Part shown: positions 32,980 through 41,933 of the stretch, piece after piece
How positions within the stretch are numbered: position 1 is the stretch's first letter
Layout of the letters: the number at the start of each line of letters is the position of its first letter
NCBI RefSeq assembly: GCF_026341275.1
Contig: NZ_JAIFZO010000002.1
Location: 3,998,118-4,062,117, forward strand
Source of the DNA: Streptomyces ortus
Lineage (GTDB): Bacteria; Actinomycetota; Actinomycetes; Streptomycetales; Streptomycetaceae
Direction: 5' to 3'
DNA length: 64,000 nt
Position numbers and translations under genes: made by a program
Notes under the pieces: model-generated
What the model was told of the DNA's origin: nothing
The model's database searches: none
Seen by the model: the letters and a program-made list of their open reading frames with translations, nothing else

Positions 32980-33846
32980 ATGAGCTCTCTGCTGCTCCTC
33001 ACCAATGCCCTTCAGCCGTCGACGGAGGTGCTTCCCGCCCTCGGCCTGCTGCTGCACAACGTGCGCGTGGCTCCGGCGGAGGGACCCGCACTCGTCGACA
33101 CCCCCGGTGCCGACGTCATTCTCATCGACGGCCGCCGTGACCTCCCGCAGGTCCGCAGCCTCTGTCAGCTGCTGCGCTCCACCGGGCCCGGCTGTCCACT
33201 CGTGCTCGTCGTGACGGAGGGCGGTCTCGCGGCCGTCACCGCCGACTGGGGCATCGACGACGTGCTGCTCGACACGGCGGGTCCGGCGGAGGTCGAGGCA
33301 CGGCTGCGGCTGGCCATGGGCCGCCAGCAGATCGTCAACGACGACTCCCCCATGGAGATCCGCAACGGCGACCTCTCCGTGGACGAGGCCACCTACAGCG
33401 CCAAGCTCAAGGGCCGGGTCCTCGACCTGACCTTCAAGGAGTTCGAGCTCCTCAAGTACCTCGCCCAGCACCCGGGCCGCGTCTTCACCCGCGCCCAACT
33501 GCTGCAGGAGGTCTGGGGCTACGACTACTTCGGGGGCACGCGGACCGTCGACGTGCACGTACGGCGCCTTCGCGCGAAGCTCGGCCCCGAGCACGAGTCG
33601 CTGATCGGTACCGTCCGGAACGTCGGCTATCGATTCGTCACACCCGAGAAGGTGGAGCGGGCGGCTGGGGGCACCTCCCGGTCGAGCGAAGCCGAGAGTG
33701 GGGGAGAGGCGAAGGCCAAGGCCGTTCGGCCAAAGCCGGAGGATGCGGACGAGACGGCGCACCTCGACGCGGCCGGTGCCGCGAAGGCCTCGGCGCCGGC
33801 CCCGGCGAAGGCCCAGGAAGAAGCCGTACGGCCTGCCCAGCGGTAG
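32980..33846 (+). CDS. glnR: GlnR, global nitrogen regulator
   Basis: This 288-residue OmpR-type regulator controls nitrogen assimilation genes (glnA, amtB and others) without a partner kinase. The receiver-like domain begins MSSLLLLTNALQPSTE, contains VILIDGRRDL, and is followed by the winged helix (about 125-225, VLDLTFKEFELLKYLAQHPG and YDYFGGTRTVDVHVRRLR). The Ala/Lys/Glu-rich C-terminal tail is long. The sequence matches my memory of Streptomyces GlnR (SCO4159), and it is followed by a LacI regulator, as in S. coelicolor. Confidence 0.92.
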   Translation: MSSLLLLTNALQPSTEVLPALGLLLHNVRVAPAEGPALVDTPGADVILIDGRRDLPQVRSLCQLLRSTGPGCPLVLVVTEGGLAAVTADWGIDDVLLDTAGPAEVEARLRLAMGRQQIVNDDSPMEIRNGDLSVDEATYSAKLKGRVLDLTFKEFELLKYLAQHPGRVFTRAQLLQEVWGYDYFGGTRTVDVHVRRLRAKLGPEHESLIGTVRNVGYRFVTPEKVERAAGGTSRSSEAESGGEAKAKAVRPKPEDADETAHLDAAGAAKASAPAPAKAQEEAVRPAQR

Positions 33847-33869
33847 GTCCATCCGCGTAGACTCCGCGC

Positions 33870-34889
33870 GTGGCCAAGGTGACTCGGGATGACGTGGCAC
33901 GACTGGCGGGTACCTCCACCGCCGTCGTCAGCTATGTCATCAACAACGGACCCCGGCCGGTTGCCCCGGCCACGCGCGAGCGTGTACTCGCCGCCATCAA
34001 GGAGCTGAGTTACCGCCCGGACCGGGTCGCCCAGGCCATGGCGTCCCGGCGGACGGACCTCATAGGCCTGATCGTGCCGGACGCGCGCCAGCCCTTCTTC
34101 GGGGAGATGGCGCACGCGGTCGAACAGGCCGCGTCCGAGCGCGGCAAAATGGTGCTCGTCGGCAACTCCGACTACGTCGGCGAGCGCGAGGTCCACTATC
34201 TGCGGGCCTTCCTCGGTATGCGGGTCTCGGGGCTCATCCTCGTCAGCCACGCGCTGAACGACCTGGCCGCCGCCGAGATAGAGGCGTGGGACGCCCGCGT
34301 GGTGCTGCTGCACGAGCGGCCCGAGGCGATCGACGACGTCGCGGTCGTCACGGACGACGTGGGCGGGGCGCATCTCGCCACCCAGCACCTCCTTGAGCAC
34401 GGGTACGCGTACGTGGCCTGTCTCGGCGGTGTCGCGGAGACCCCCACGGTCGGCGACCCGGTCTCCGACCACGTCGAGGGGTGGCGTCGGGCGATGCACG
34501 AGGCGGGCCGCTCGACCGAGGGCCGCCTCTTCGAGGCGCTCTACAACCGGTACGACGCGTACCAGGTGGGGCTCCGGCTGCTGGCCGGGCCGGACCGGCC
34601 GCCGGCGATCTTCTGTTCCACGGACGACCAGGCGATCGGGGTGCTGCGGGCGGCCCGGGAGCTGCGGATCGATGTGCCGGGGGAGCTGGCCGTCGCCGGG
34701 TTCGACGACATCAAGGAAGCGGGGTTGACCGATCCGCCGCTGACCACGGTCGCGAGTGATCGGTCCGCGATGGCCCGGGCGGCCGTCGACCTGGTGCTCG
34801 ACGACGGGCTGCGGGTCGCGGGTGCGCGGCGGGAGCGGCTGAAGCTGTTCCCGTCCTCGTTGGTGGTGCGGCGCAGCTGCGGGTGTTAG
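33870..34889 (+). CDS. LacI-family transcriptional regulator
   Basis: This 339-residue repressor-type protein has a LacI HTH (VTRDDVARLAGTSTAVVSYV, residues 4-23) with a hinge YRPDRVAQAMASRRT, and a periplasmic-binding-like ligand domain (about 60-335). The ligand, likely a sugar, is unknown. GTG 33870 lies 24 bases after glnR, suggesting co-transcription. Confidence 0.85.
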   Translation: MAKVTRDDVARLAGTSTAVVSYVINNGPRPVAPATRERVLAAIKELSYRPDRVAQAMASRRTDLIGLIVPDARQPFFGEMAHAVEQAASERGKMVLVGNSDYVGEREVHYLRAFLGMRVSGLILVSHALNDLAAAEIEAWDARVVLLHERPEAIDDVAVVTDDVGGAHLATQHLLEHGYAYVACLGGVAETPTVGDPVSDHVEGWRRAMHEAGRSTEGRLFEALYNRYDAYQVGLRLLAGPDRPPAIFCSTDDQAIGVLRAARELRIDVPGELAVAGFDDIKEAGLTDPPLTTVASDRSAMARAAVDLVLDDGLRVAGARRERLKLFPSSLVVRRSCGC

Positions 34890-35011
34890 GGCGGTGGGCC
34901 GCGGTGTGAGGCGCGGCTGAGCGCCCACGTGGACGAGGGCACCCCTGCGTTTCCGCGGTATCCCCGGGCTCCGGCGTCTTTATATCGGGCATACGAGGTT
35001 CTGTCGGGCTT

Positions 35012-35033
35012 CTCAGGGAGCACTCAGGGAGCT
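35012..35033. promoter_or_regulatory. 11-bp direct repeats, candidate response-regulator site
   Basis: CTCAGGGAGCA and CTCAGGGAGCT are tandem 11-base units with a degenerate third (CTCATGGTCGG) after them, 29 bases before the protease start. An 11-base period on one face of DNA is typical of OmpR/PhoB-type regulators. The adjacent response regulator at 36659 is the natural candidate. Confidence 0.65.
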
Positions 35034-35061
35034 CTCATGGTCGGGCGACAGAGTCTTACTC

Positions 35062-36252
35062 ATGACCGAGAGCTTCCGCCGCAGCGGCGAGTACCCCCAG
35101 GGCGACCAGCAGCAGTCCGCGTACTCAGGACAGCCGTACGAGCAGTCGCACGAGCAGCCTTCCGCCTCCTCCACCCACCCCACGACCTCCTACCCGGCCG
35201 CCCACCCCGCTTCCTCCACGGCCTCCTCCGTGAATCCGGAGTGGCCGGCCCCGCCCGCGCACCAGCCGGCTCCGGCCGCGGACGCGGGTGCGCGGGGCGG
35301 GGCCCCCACCGCGCTCCTCACGGAACCGGTGCCCGCCTCCCCCGCCGTGCCCCGCAAGCGCGCCAAGGGTCCGCTGGCCCTGCTCGCCGCCGTGGCGATA
35401 GCCGCCGCGGCCGTGGGCGGAGGTACCGCGTACGCCTTCCAGGAGCTGACCGGCAGCGACACCGCGGCCGGCAGCGCGACCAGCACCAGCGTCGTGGCCA
35501 CGAGCAAGAAGGGCACGGTCGCCGGGGTCGCCGAGGCCGTCAGCCCGAGCATCGTCGAGATCAGCGCGACCTCGAACGCGGGCTCCTCCACCGGTTCCGG
35601 CGTGGTCATCACGACCGGCGGCGAGATCATCACCAACAACCACGTGATCTCGGGCGCCTCCCAGATCAAGGTGCAGCTGAGCAACGGCAAGTCGTACACC
35701 GCGAGCGTCGTCGGCACCGACAGCAAGAAGGACCTCGCGCTGATCAAGCTGGAGAACGCGCCGTCGGGCCTCACCCCCGCGACGCTCGGCAACTCCGACG
35801 CCGTCAAGGTCGGTGACGAGGTCGTGGCGATCGGCTCCCCCGAGGGCCTGACCGGCACCGTCACCAGCGGGATCGTCTCCGCACTCGACCGGGACGTCAC
35901 CGTCTCCACGGACGAGAGCCAAGGCCAGCAGCAACAGCAGCCCGGCGGAGGCGGCGGCAGCGGTCAGTGGCCGTTCGAGTTCGGCGGCCAGGAGTTCAAC
36001 GGCGACACCGGCTCGTCCAAGACGACGTACAAGGCGCTGCAGACCGACGCGTCCCTCAACCCGGGCAACTCCGGCGGCGCGCTGATCGACATGAACGGCA
36101 ACATCATCGGCATCAACTCCGCGATGTACTCGGCCGCCACGGACTCCTCGTCCTCGTCGAGCGCCGGCAGCGTCGGCCTGGGCTTCGCCATCCCCGTCAA
36201 CACCGTCAAGGCCGACCTGGCCTCGCTGCGGTCCGGCGGCTCCGACAGCTGA
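35062..36252 (+). CDS. HtrA-like trypsin family serine protease without PDZ
   Basis: This 396-residue envelope protease has a Pro/Ser/Gln-rich cytoplasmic N-terminus and a membrane segment at about 105-128 (LALLAAVAIAAAAVGGGTAY). The trypsin-like domain has the catalytic His in ITNNHVI, Asp in KKDLALIKL and Ser in NPGNSGGAL. The protein ends about ten residues after IPVNTVKADL, so the PDZ domain usual in HtrA/DegP is absent. By neighbourhood it corresponds to the protease linked to CssRS secretion stress control in S. coelicolor/lividans (SCO4157, from memory). Confidence 0.87.
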   Translation: MTESFRRSGEYPQGDQQQSAYSGQPYEQSHEQPSASSTHPTTSYPAAHPASSTASSVNPEWPAPPAHQPAPAADAGARGGAPTALLTEPVPASPAVPRKRAKGPLALLAAVAIAAAAVGGGTAYAFQELTGSDTAAGSATSTSVVATSKKGTVAGVAEAVSPSIVEISATSNAGSSTGSGVVITTGGEIITNNHVISGASQIKVQLSNGKSYTASVVGTDSKKDLALIKLENAPSGLTPATLGNSDAVKVGDEVVAIGSPEGLTGTVTSGIVSALDRDVTVSTDESQGQQQQQPGGGGGSGQWPFEFGGQEFNGDTGSSKTTYKALQTDASLNPGNSGGALIDMNGNIIGINSAMYSAATDSSSSSSAGSVGLGFAIPVNTVKADLASLRSGGSDS

Positions 36253-36298
36253 CCCAGGGCCACCCCCGACCGACCCGCCCCCGACCCCGGAGGTCGTC

Positions 36299-36553
36299 AT
36301 GCAGACCGAGCAGACCAAGCAGGGCACGCAGGTGACGCAGATTCCGCAGATCCCGCAGATCCCGCAGATCAGGACCGTGTCCCACACCCTCGTCGGCGGC
36401 GATCCGGCCGGACTCGCCCTGGCCCTCGCGGTGGCCCGCGAGCTGCACGCGCCGGCGCCGCGCGCACCCGAGATGGCCACCGCGCGGGCCCCGCGCGGCA
36501 CCGCGCGCCGCAGCGGCGCCACGGCCCGCACCCGCCGCACCGTACGGGGCTGA
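36299..36553 (+). CDS. small basic protein with IPQ repeats
   Basis: This 84-residue protein has GGAGG six bases before ATG 36299. It begins MQTEQTKQGTQVTQ, then IPQ repeats (QIPQIPQIPQI), a short hydrophobic piece (GLALALAVAREL) and an Arg/Ala-rich basic tail. No family is recognised. It sits between the protease and the two-component genes. Confidence 0.55.
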   Translation: MQTEQTKQGTQVTQIPQIPQIPQIRTVSHTLVGGDPAGLALALAVARELHAPAPRAPEMATARAPRGTARRSGATARTRRTVRG

Positions 36554-36658
36554 CCCCCCGCCCTCCCGGCGGGCTCCGGCTCTACGAGAACAGCCCTGAA
36601 ACGTGCGAGGCTGAAAGCGCCCCGAGCACGTCCCACCGCACCCGAGGAACTGACCGCG

Positions 36659-37390
36659 ATGAGCCCCGCCGAAGGCGACCGTGAACCCCAGCGCATCCTG
36701 ATCGTCGACGACGAGCCGGCCGTGCGAGAAGCACTCCAGCGCAGTCTCGCCTTCGAGGGGTACGACACGCAGGTGGCCGTCGACGGCGCGGACGCGCTGG
36801 AGAAGTCCATCGCCTACCAGCCGGACCTGGTCGTCCTCGACATCCAGATGCCGCGGATGGACGGCCTGACCGCCGCCCGCCGGATGCGCGGCGCGGGCAC
36901 GACGACGCCGATCCTGATGCTCACCGCCCGCGACACGGTCGGCGACCGGGTCACCGGACTCGACGCGGGCGCCGACGACTACCTGGTGAAGCCGTTCGAA
37001 CTGGACGAGCTGTTCGCGCGGGTACGGGCGCTGCTGCGGCGCAGTTCGTACGCCGCAGCCGCGGTCGGCGCCCCGGTGGACGACGCGCTCACCTTCGGCG
37101 ACCTGCGCATGGACCTCGCGACCCGTGAGGTCACGCGGGCCGGGCGGCCCGTCGAGCTGACGCGCACGGAGTTCACCCTGCTGGAGATGTTCCTGGCCCA
37201 CCCGCGCCAGGTCCTCACGCGGGAGCAGATCCTGAAGGCGGTATGGGGCTTCGACTTCGAGCCGTCGTCCAACTCGCTGGACGTGTACGTGATGTACCTC
37301 CGCCGCAAGACGGAGGCGGGCGGCGAGCCGCGCCTCGTGCACACGGTGCGGGGTGTGGGGTACGTGCTGCGGTCGGGCGGGGCGGAGTGA
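36659..37390 (+). CDS. cssR: OmpR-family response regulator (CssR-like)
   Basis: This 243-residue regulator has a receiver domain with the phosphoacceptor Asp in VVLDIQMPRMDGL, Thr in MLTARDT and Lys in YLVKPFELDEL. A winged helix follows (about 140-240). It is followed by an overlapping sensor kinase (GTGA). By neighbourhood it matches the CssRS secretion-stress system of Streptomyces, controlling HtrA-like proteases. The symbol rests on that context. Confidence 0.75.
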   Translation: MSPAEGDREPQRILIVDDEPAVREALQRSLAFEGYDTQVAVDGADALEKSIAYQPDLVVLDIQMPRMDGLTAARRMRGAGTTTPILMLTARDTVGDRVTGLDAGADDYLVKPFELDELFARVRALLRRSSYAAAAVGAPVDDALTFGDLRMDLATREVTRAGRPVELTRTEFTLLEMFLAHPRQVLTREQILKAVWGFDFEPSSNSLDVYVMYLRRKTEAGGEPRLVHTVRGVGYVLRSGGAE

Positions 37391-38823
37391 AAGGGTTCGT
37401 ACGGCTGGTACGGACCCTGCCGCTCCGGTCGCGGTTGTCGCTCCTCACCGCGGCGGCGGTCGCGTTCGCCGTGGCAGCGGTCTCCGTGACGTGCTGGTTC
37501 ATCGTCCGGGACCAGCTCTACAACCAGGTCGACGAGCAGCTGGAGAGCGCGCAGGTCTCGCCGCCACTGCTTCAGAGCATGCTGCGCAACTGTCAGCTCG
37601 CCGAACCCCAGGATCTCCAGCAGCCACCGAGTTCCCCCATCGTCACGATCTTCTACTCGGACGGCTCCACCTGCACGAATCCGATCAACCCGACCGTGCC
37701 GGTACAGTCAGCCGACCTGGAGGTGGCCAAGGGCACGGCCCATAGCGCCACGCACTCGGCCACGGCCGACAACGGCGCCGAGATGCGCGTCTACAGCCAG
37801 CAGGTCCTCGACGGCAAGACCGGACAGGTACAGAACGGCATCGCGGTCTCCATCGCCAAGCCCTTGAAGGACGTCACTGCACCCCTGTCCTCACTGGCCT
37901 GGATCCTGCTCATCGTGTCCGGCATCGGAGTGGTGGTCGCCGGAGCGGCCGGTCTCTGGGTCGCCCGGGCGGGTCTGCGTCCCGTGGACAAACTCACCGA
38001 AGCCGTCGAGAACGTGGCCCGCACCGAGGACTTGACCATCCGCATCCCCGTCGGGGACGACAGCGAGGACGAGATCGCCCGCCTCTCGCGTTCCTTCAAC
38101 TCGATGACCGCCTCCCTCGCCAGCTCCCGTGAGCTGCAGCAGCAGTTGATCGCCGATGCCGGTCACGAACTGCGCACCCCCCTCACCTCCCTCCGTACGA
38201 ACATCGAGCTGCTCACCCGCAGTGAGGAGACGGGCCGGCCCATCCCGCCGGCGGACCGCAAGGCGCTGCTCGCCTCGGTGAAGGCGCAGATGACCGAACT
38301 GGCCGCGCTCATCGGCGACCTGCAGACGCTGTCGCGGTCGGACGCGGGCACGCCGGCCGACCGCGTCCAGGTGGTGGCGCTGCAGGACACCGTGGAGTCG
38401 GCCCTGCGCCGGGCCCGGCTGCGCGGCCCGGAGCTGACGATCACGGCGGACGTGCACCCGTGGTTCGTCCGGGCGGAGCCCACCGCGCTGGAACGGGCGA
38501 TCGTGAACATCCTCGACAACGCGGTGAAGTTCAGCCCCGAGGGCGGCGCGATCGACGTCGCGCTCAGAGGCGGCGAACTGACCGTACGGGATTACGGTCC
38601 CGGCGTGGCCGCCGACGAACTCCCGCACGTCTTCGACCGCTTCTGGCGTTCCCCGAGCGCCCGCGCGCTCCCCGGCTCGGGCCTGGGCCTGTCCATCGTG
38701 GCGCGTACGGTCCAGGAGTCGGGCGGCGACGTGGCGCTGGGCCCGGCCCCGGGCGGCGGCACGGTCGCGACGATCCGCCTGCCCGGCGCCCCGACCCCGC
38801 CGCCCGCCCTGGACGGGGGCTGA
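37387..38823 (+). CDS. cssS: sensor histidine kinase (CssS-like)
   Basis: This 478-residue kinase has two membrane segments (about 18-42 and 170-195) flanking an extracellular sensor of about 125 residues with two or three Cys (RNCQL, STCTN). HAMP follows, then the phosphoacceptor His in GHELRTPLTSLR, then an HATPase with NILDNAVKFSPEGG, DYGPGV and GSGLGLSIV. The GTG start overlaps the stop of the response regulator. A role in sensing envelope or secretion stress is inferred from the linked protease. Confidence 0.8.
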   Translation: MKGFVRLVRTLPLRSRLSLLTAAAVAFAVAAVSVTCWFIVRDQLYNQVDEQLESAQVSPPLLQSMLRNCQLAEPQDLQQPPSSPIVTIFYSDGSTCTNPINPTVPVQSADLEVAKGTAHSATHSATADNGAEMRVYSQQVLDGKTGQVQNGIAVSIAKPLKDVTAPLSSLAWILLIVSGIGVVVAGAAGLWVARAGLRPVDKLTEAVENVARTEDLTIRIPVGDDSEDEIARLSRSFNSMTASLASSRELQQQLIADAGHELRTPLTSLRTNIELLTRSEETGRPIPPADRKALLASVKAQMTELAALIGDLQTLSRSDAGTPADRVQVVALQDTVESALRRARLRGPELTITADVHPWFVRAEPTALERAIVNILDNAVKFSPEGGAIDVALRGGELTVRDYGPGVAADELPHVFDRFWRSPSARALPGSGLGLSIVARTVQESGGDVALGPAPGGGTVATIRLPGAPTPPPALDGG

Positions 38824-38868
38824 CCGGGTCTCATCTCGATGTACGTCACATCGAGATGCCCGAACACC

Positions 38869-39075
38869 TCAAGCGCCGACCTCCCGCACGAACAGGCCCC
38901 ACGATTCCACGCCGAACAGCAGCACCGGGCCTTGCGGGGCCTTGCTGTCCCGGACGGGTACGAGGCCGGGGTAGCCGTCGGCCACCTCGACGCAGTTCGT
39001 GTCTCCCCCGTCGCTGTACGACGACTTGCGCCAGACAGCGCCGTTCAAGTCGGGGGTTGGGTTCATCATCTGCAC
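38869..39075 (-). CDS. DUF397 protein
   Basis: This 68-residue protein has the DUF397 signature WRKSSYSDGGDTNCVEVA and VPVRDSK. It overlaps the end of the XRE gene upstream. In Streptomyces such pairs often act as regulator and small partner; related BldB-like and WhiJ-system proteins affect development. Confidence 0.9.
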   Translation of the reverse strand: MQMMNPTPDLNGAVWRKSSYSDGGDTNCVEVADGYPGLVPVRDSKAPQGPVLLFGVESWGLFVREVGA

Positions 39076-39896
39076 TCCTCCAGCAGGCGCTTGATGAACG
39101 CCGTCGACTCCACCGGAGTCAGCGCCGCGTCCCTGACCAGATCGTAGGACAAGCGGAAGGCAAGGACTTTGTCCGGATCGTCGATCAGTTCACCGATCCT
39201 GTTGCCTTCCACGTAGGCAACAGGCTCCCCGACCCTCTGCCACATCAGCGTCAGGTGGCTGTCCATGAGGTCGTGCACGCCTGCCGTGAAAGGCAGCACC
39301 TGAAGCGCGACTGACGGCAGCTCTCCCACCTCGACCAAGCGGGACAGCTGGTCCGCCCACACCCGCACCCCGGAAACGGGTCGTCGCAGCGCTCCCTCGT
39401 CCAAAATGACCCGGACACACGGCGCCGGATCGCGGTACAGCAATTCCTGCCGTCCCATGCGCGCGGCGACCTGCTCCTCAATGTCCTCGCCGTTGCCAGC
39501 CGTTGTCTGGGCGCCGGACAACCCTGACAACACCGCCCGGGCATAGCCCTCGGTCTGCAACAGGCCGGGCACCGCGAGCTGGAACTTCCACATCACGCTC
39601 GCCGTCGCCTCCAGCTCCATGAACGCCTTGTACTTGTCCTTGATGACGTCCTTGCGCGCGTCCCGCCAGAGGCGAACCAGCAGGTCACCGGAGTCGTAAT
39701 AGCGGTCCAGGTCCTCCATGACGGTCACCTTGGACAGCCGTTTGCCCGCTTCCAGGCGGCTCAGGTAGCTCTTGTCGTACGCCGTCTCCTGGGCCAGTTG
39801 CCCCAATGACTTACCCGCCTTCTGACGCAGGTGCCGAAGGGTCCGGCCCAGGCCCGCGAGCCCCGACTCCCCCTCCGCGTCAACGCGTTCGTCCAC
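39066..39896 (-). CDS. XRE regulator with DUF5753 domain
   Basis: This 276-residue regulator has an HTH in LGQLAQETAYDKSYLSRLEAG and a C-terminal DUF5753 domain (about 90-276, with VPGLLQTEGYARAVL and LLYRDPAP). It is the partner of the downstream DUF397 gene. WhiJ-like regulators have this build. The DNA target is unknown. Confidence 0.88.
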   Translation of the reverse strand: MDERVDAEGESGLAGLGRTLRHLRQKAGKSLGQLAQETAYDKSYLSRLEAGKRLSKVTVMEDLDRYYDSGDLLVRLWRDARKDVIKDKYKAFMELEATASVMWKFQLAVPGLLQTEGYARAVLSGLSGAQTTAGNGEDIEEQVAARMGRQELLYRDPAPCVRVILDEGALRRPVSGVRVWADQLSRLVEVGELPSVALQVLPFTAGVHDLMDSHLTLMWQRVGEPVAYVEGNRIGELIDDPDKVLAFRLSYDLVRDAALTPVESTAFIKRLLEECR

Positions 39897-40030
39897 GTCA
39901 CCCCTCGCCGTTGTCCGGGCGCCCAGGCAACGGGCGCCCCCTTCCGCAGCGTACGGGCGTGCCGTGACGATGTGGACACGAACGGTGATCGCCGCTCGTC
40001 ACAGCCCCCTCTGTCACGAGGAGTTCAGCC

Positions 40031-40156
40031 ATGAGTGGACCCGGTACGAAACTCTGCGCGGCGCTGTTGCGCGTCCTGCTGCCCGCCCGGGGACGGCACC
40101 GGGCGGCGCCCGTGCGGCGCGGGTGCCGCTGCCGGCTCGTCGCGGCGCACGCGTGA
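40031..40156 (+). CDS. 41-residue basic peptide coupled to next gene
   Basis: ATG 40031 has GAGGAG nine bases upstream. It encodes a short Arg/Cys-rich peptide (MSGPGTKLCAALLRVLLPA, then a basic stretch). Its TGA overlaps the GTG of the next frame (GTGA), which argues that both are translated. No family is recognised. Confidence 0.5.
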   Translation: MSGPGTKLCAALLRVLLPARGRHRAAPVRRGCRCRLVAAHA

Positions 40157-40476
40157 ACGGGCCGTTGCGGCTGCTGCCGTGGACGACACCGGACGGCAGG
40201 CCCTGCTACCTGAGTACCGACAGCGCGGACAGCAGGCTGTCCCGGCTCGCCGACGATCTGGAGGCGGACCAGCTGGACTCGGGCGAACAGGTCCTCGCCG
40301 GTGCCAGGGCCGTTCTCGCCGACGACAAGGCGGGCGAACCCGCCGTGCGCTTCGCGCTCACGCGCGCGGTGGAGTCTCTGGGAGAGGTGCTGCGCGTCGC
40401 GGCCAGTCGAGGCGCGCGCGTCCCCGCCGCGCGGGGTGTCACTCGTCGAGGGACTCGGGGGGCAGCCGGCCCGTGA
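40153..40476 (+). CDS. hypothetical protein next to an XRE/DUF397 pair
   Basis: This 107-residue protein starts VNGPLRLLPWTTPDGRPCYL and is followed by acidic helices (LADDLEADQLDSGEQVL). Its 3' end overlaps the GAF-ANTAR gene on the other strand by about 38 bases. It is divergent from the XRE gene, and similar small genes often sit beside XRE/DUF397 pairs. Function unknown. Confidence 0.6.
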   Translation: MNGPLRLLPWTTPDGRPCYLSTDSADSRLSRLADDLEADQLDSGEQVLAGARAVLADDKAGEPAVRFALTRAVESLGEVLRVAASRGARVPAARGVTRRGTRGAAGP

Positions 40477-41203
40477 GCAGGGCGCGGGCGAGGGTGGTGA
40501 GCGGGATGGTGTGGCCGAGGGCGTAGGAGCGGAGTCTGAGGAGGGCCTGGGCCGGGGGTATGCCGAGCCGGTCCGAGAGATATCCGGTGGCCTGGTGGAT
40601 CTCGGCGCGCCGCAGCACCAGGTCGGACCGCGGTCCCGTCTCGTCGGCCGGGGCGGCGTCCGCCGTGTCCAGCAGCAGGGCGACCAGGGTCCGGGACAGG
40701 CGCCGCAGGTCCCGCCACTGCGTGTCGGTCAGGGCGCCGGGGGCGGTGCGGTACCCCGTCAGTACGCCGACCGTGGCGACACCGAGCAGGAGGGGTACGG
40801 CGACGACGGCACGGACGGCGGTGTTCACGGCCTCGGGCAGGAAGGCGGGCCAGCGCGCGGGATCGGTGGCGGCCAGGTCGGGCTCGGCCAGCGGACGGCT
40901 CCGGGGGGCGGCCTCCAGGGTGGGGCCGTCGCCGAGGGCGAACTGCAGTTCCTCCAGCTCGGCACCCAGCCCTCCGGACGGTTCGTCCCATACGAGTTCC
41001 GGTAACCCGCTGTGGGTGACCGCGCTCAGCGCGAGGAAGTCCAGGCCGAGCAGCCGGGCCAGGCCCGCGGGCAGGCCCCGTAACCCGAGCCCGGTCCGGG
41101 CGGCGCGGGCCGCGCAGGACAGGAGCGAGGTCGGTCCGTCAGCGGGGCACGGCGTACCGTCCCTTGCGTGGTCCTCCGCGTGGTCCTCGTCACCGCTCGG
41201 CAC
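40439..41203 (-). CDS. GAF-ANTAR regulator (copy A)
   Basis: This 254-residue protein has a GAF-type sensor (about 45-180) and a C-terminal ANTAR RNA-binding domain (about 195-250, IHQATGYLSDRLGIPPAQALLRLRSYA). ANTAR proteins act by antitermination on RNA hairpins. It overlaps the neighbouring GAF-ANTAR gene by 14 bases. Confidence 0.82.
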   Translation of the reverse strand: MPSGDEDHAEDHARDGTPCPADGPTSLLSCAARAARTGLGLRGLPAGLARLLGLDFLALSAVTHSGLPELVWDEPSGGLGAELEELQFALGDGPTLEAAPRSRPLAEPDLAATDPARWPAFLPEAVNTAVRAVVAVPLLLGVATVGVLTGYRTAPGALTDTQWRDLRRLSRTLVALLLDTADAAPADETGPRSDLVLRRAEIHQATGYLSDRLGIPPAQALLRLRSYALGHTIPLTTLARALLTGRLPPESLDE

Positions 41204-41933
41204 GGGCTTGCAGTTCCGGCGGGATGGAGCCGTTCGCGACCCGGGTGGCGACGTCGCCGAGTTTCTCCCGCTGGGAGCGGGCGTAGCCGCGCAGCCGGTT
41301 GAAGGCCTCGTGCACGTCGACCCCCAGCTTCGCCGCGAGCACGCCCTTGGCCTGTTCGATCACGATGCGGGTGTTCAGGGCCGTCTGCAGCTGTTCGATG
41401 AGCTCGTCCTTGGTGCGCTGCAACTGCCGTTGAACCAGCCAGGCCCCGGCGGCGTCGGCCAGGATCTGCGCCAGCCGCATGTCCCGCGCGTCCAGCGCGC
41501 CGGAGTCGGCGCCCATCAGGTTGACGGCGCCGAGGGTGTTCGTCCCGGCGCGCAGCGGTACGGAGGCGACCCAGGTGATGCCCTCGCGCAGCGCCCGGGG
41601 GGCGAACCGGGGCCAGCGCAGGGCACCGACGCTGCCGGGACCGAGCATGACCGGCGCGAGTGCGGCACCGGCACGGGTGCTGTCGACGCAGGGGCCCTCG
41701 TCGAGGTCGCGCTGCTCCTCCTCCAGGCTCCTGCACATCTCGTCGGAGGCGGTGAGGTAGTCCACCCGTCCCGCCTCGTCGAGGATGGTCGTGCCGGCGC
41801 CGCGCAGCCCGCAGAGGGTGACCAGGTGCGTGGTGAGGTCGTGCAGGAGACCCAGCACGTCGCTCTGTTCCGTACGAGCGGCCATATCGAGGACGGCCTC
41901 GGCGACCCGCACCTCACGTTCCGTGGTGTGCAT
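41190..41933 (-). CDS. GAF-ANTAR regulator (copy B)
   Basis: This 247-residue protein has a GAF domain (about 25-175, GPCVDSTRAGAAL) and an ANTAR domain (about 185-240, IEQAKGVLAAKLGVDVHEAFNRLRGYAR). GGAGGG precedes ATG 41933. It lies upstream of copy A and overlaps it, so the pair is an operon. Confidence 0.85.
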   Translation of the reverse strand: MHTTEREVRVAEAVLDMAARTEQSDVLGLLHDLTTHLVTLCGLRGAGTTILDEAGRVDYLTASDEMCRSLEEEQRDLDEGPCVDSTRAGAALAPVMLGPGSVGALRWPRFAPRALREGITWVASVPLRAGTNTLGAVNLMGADSGALDARDMRLAQILADAAGAWLVQRQLQRTKDELIEQLQTALNTRIVIEQAKGVLAAKLGVDVHEAFNRLRGYARSQREKLGDVATRVANGSIPPELQARAER

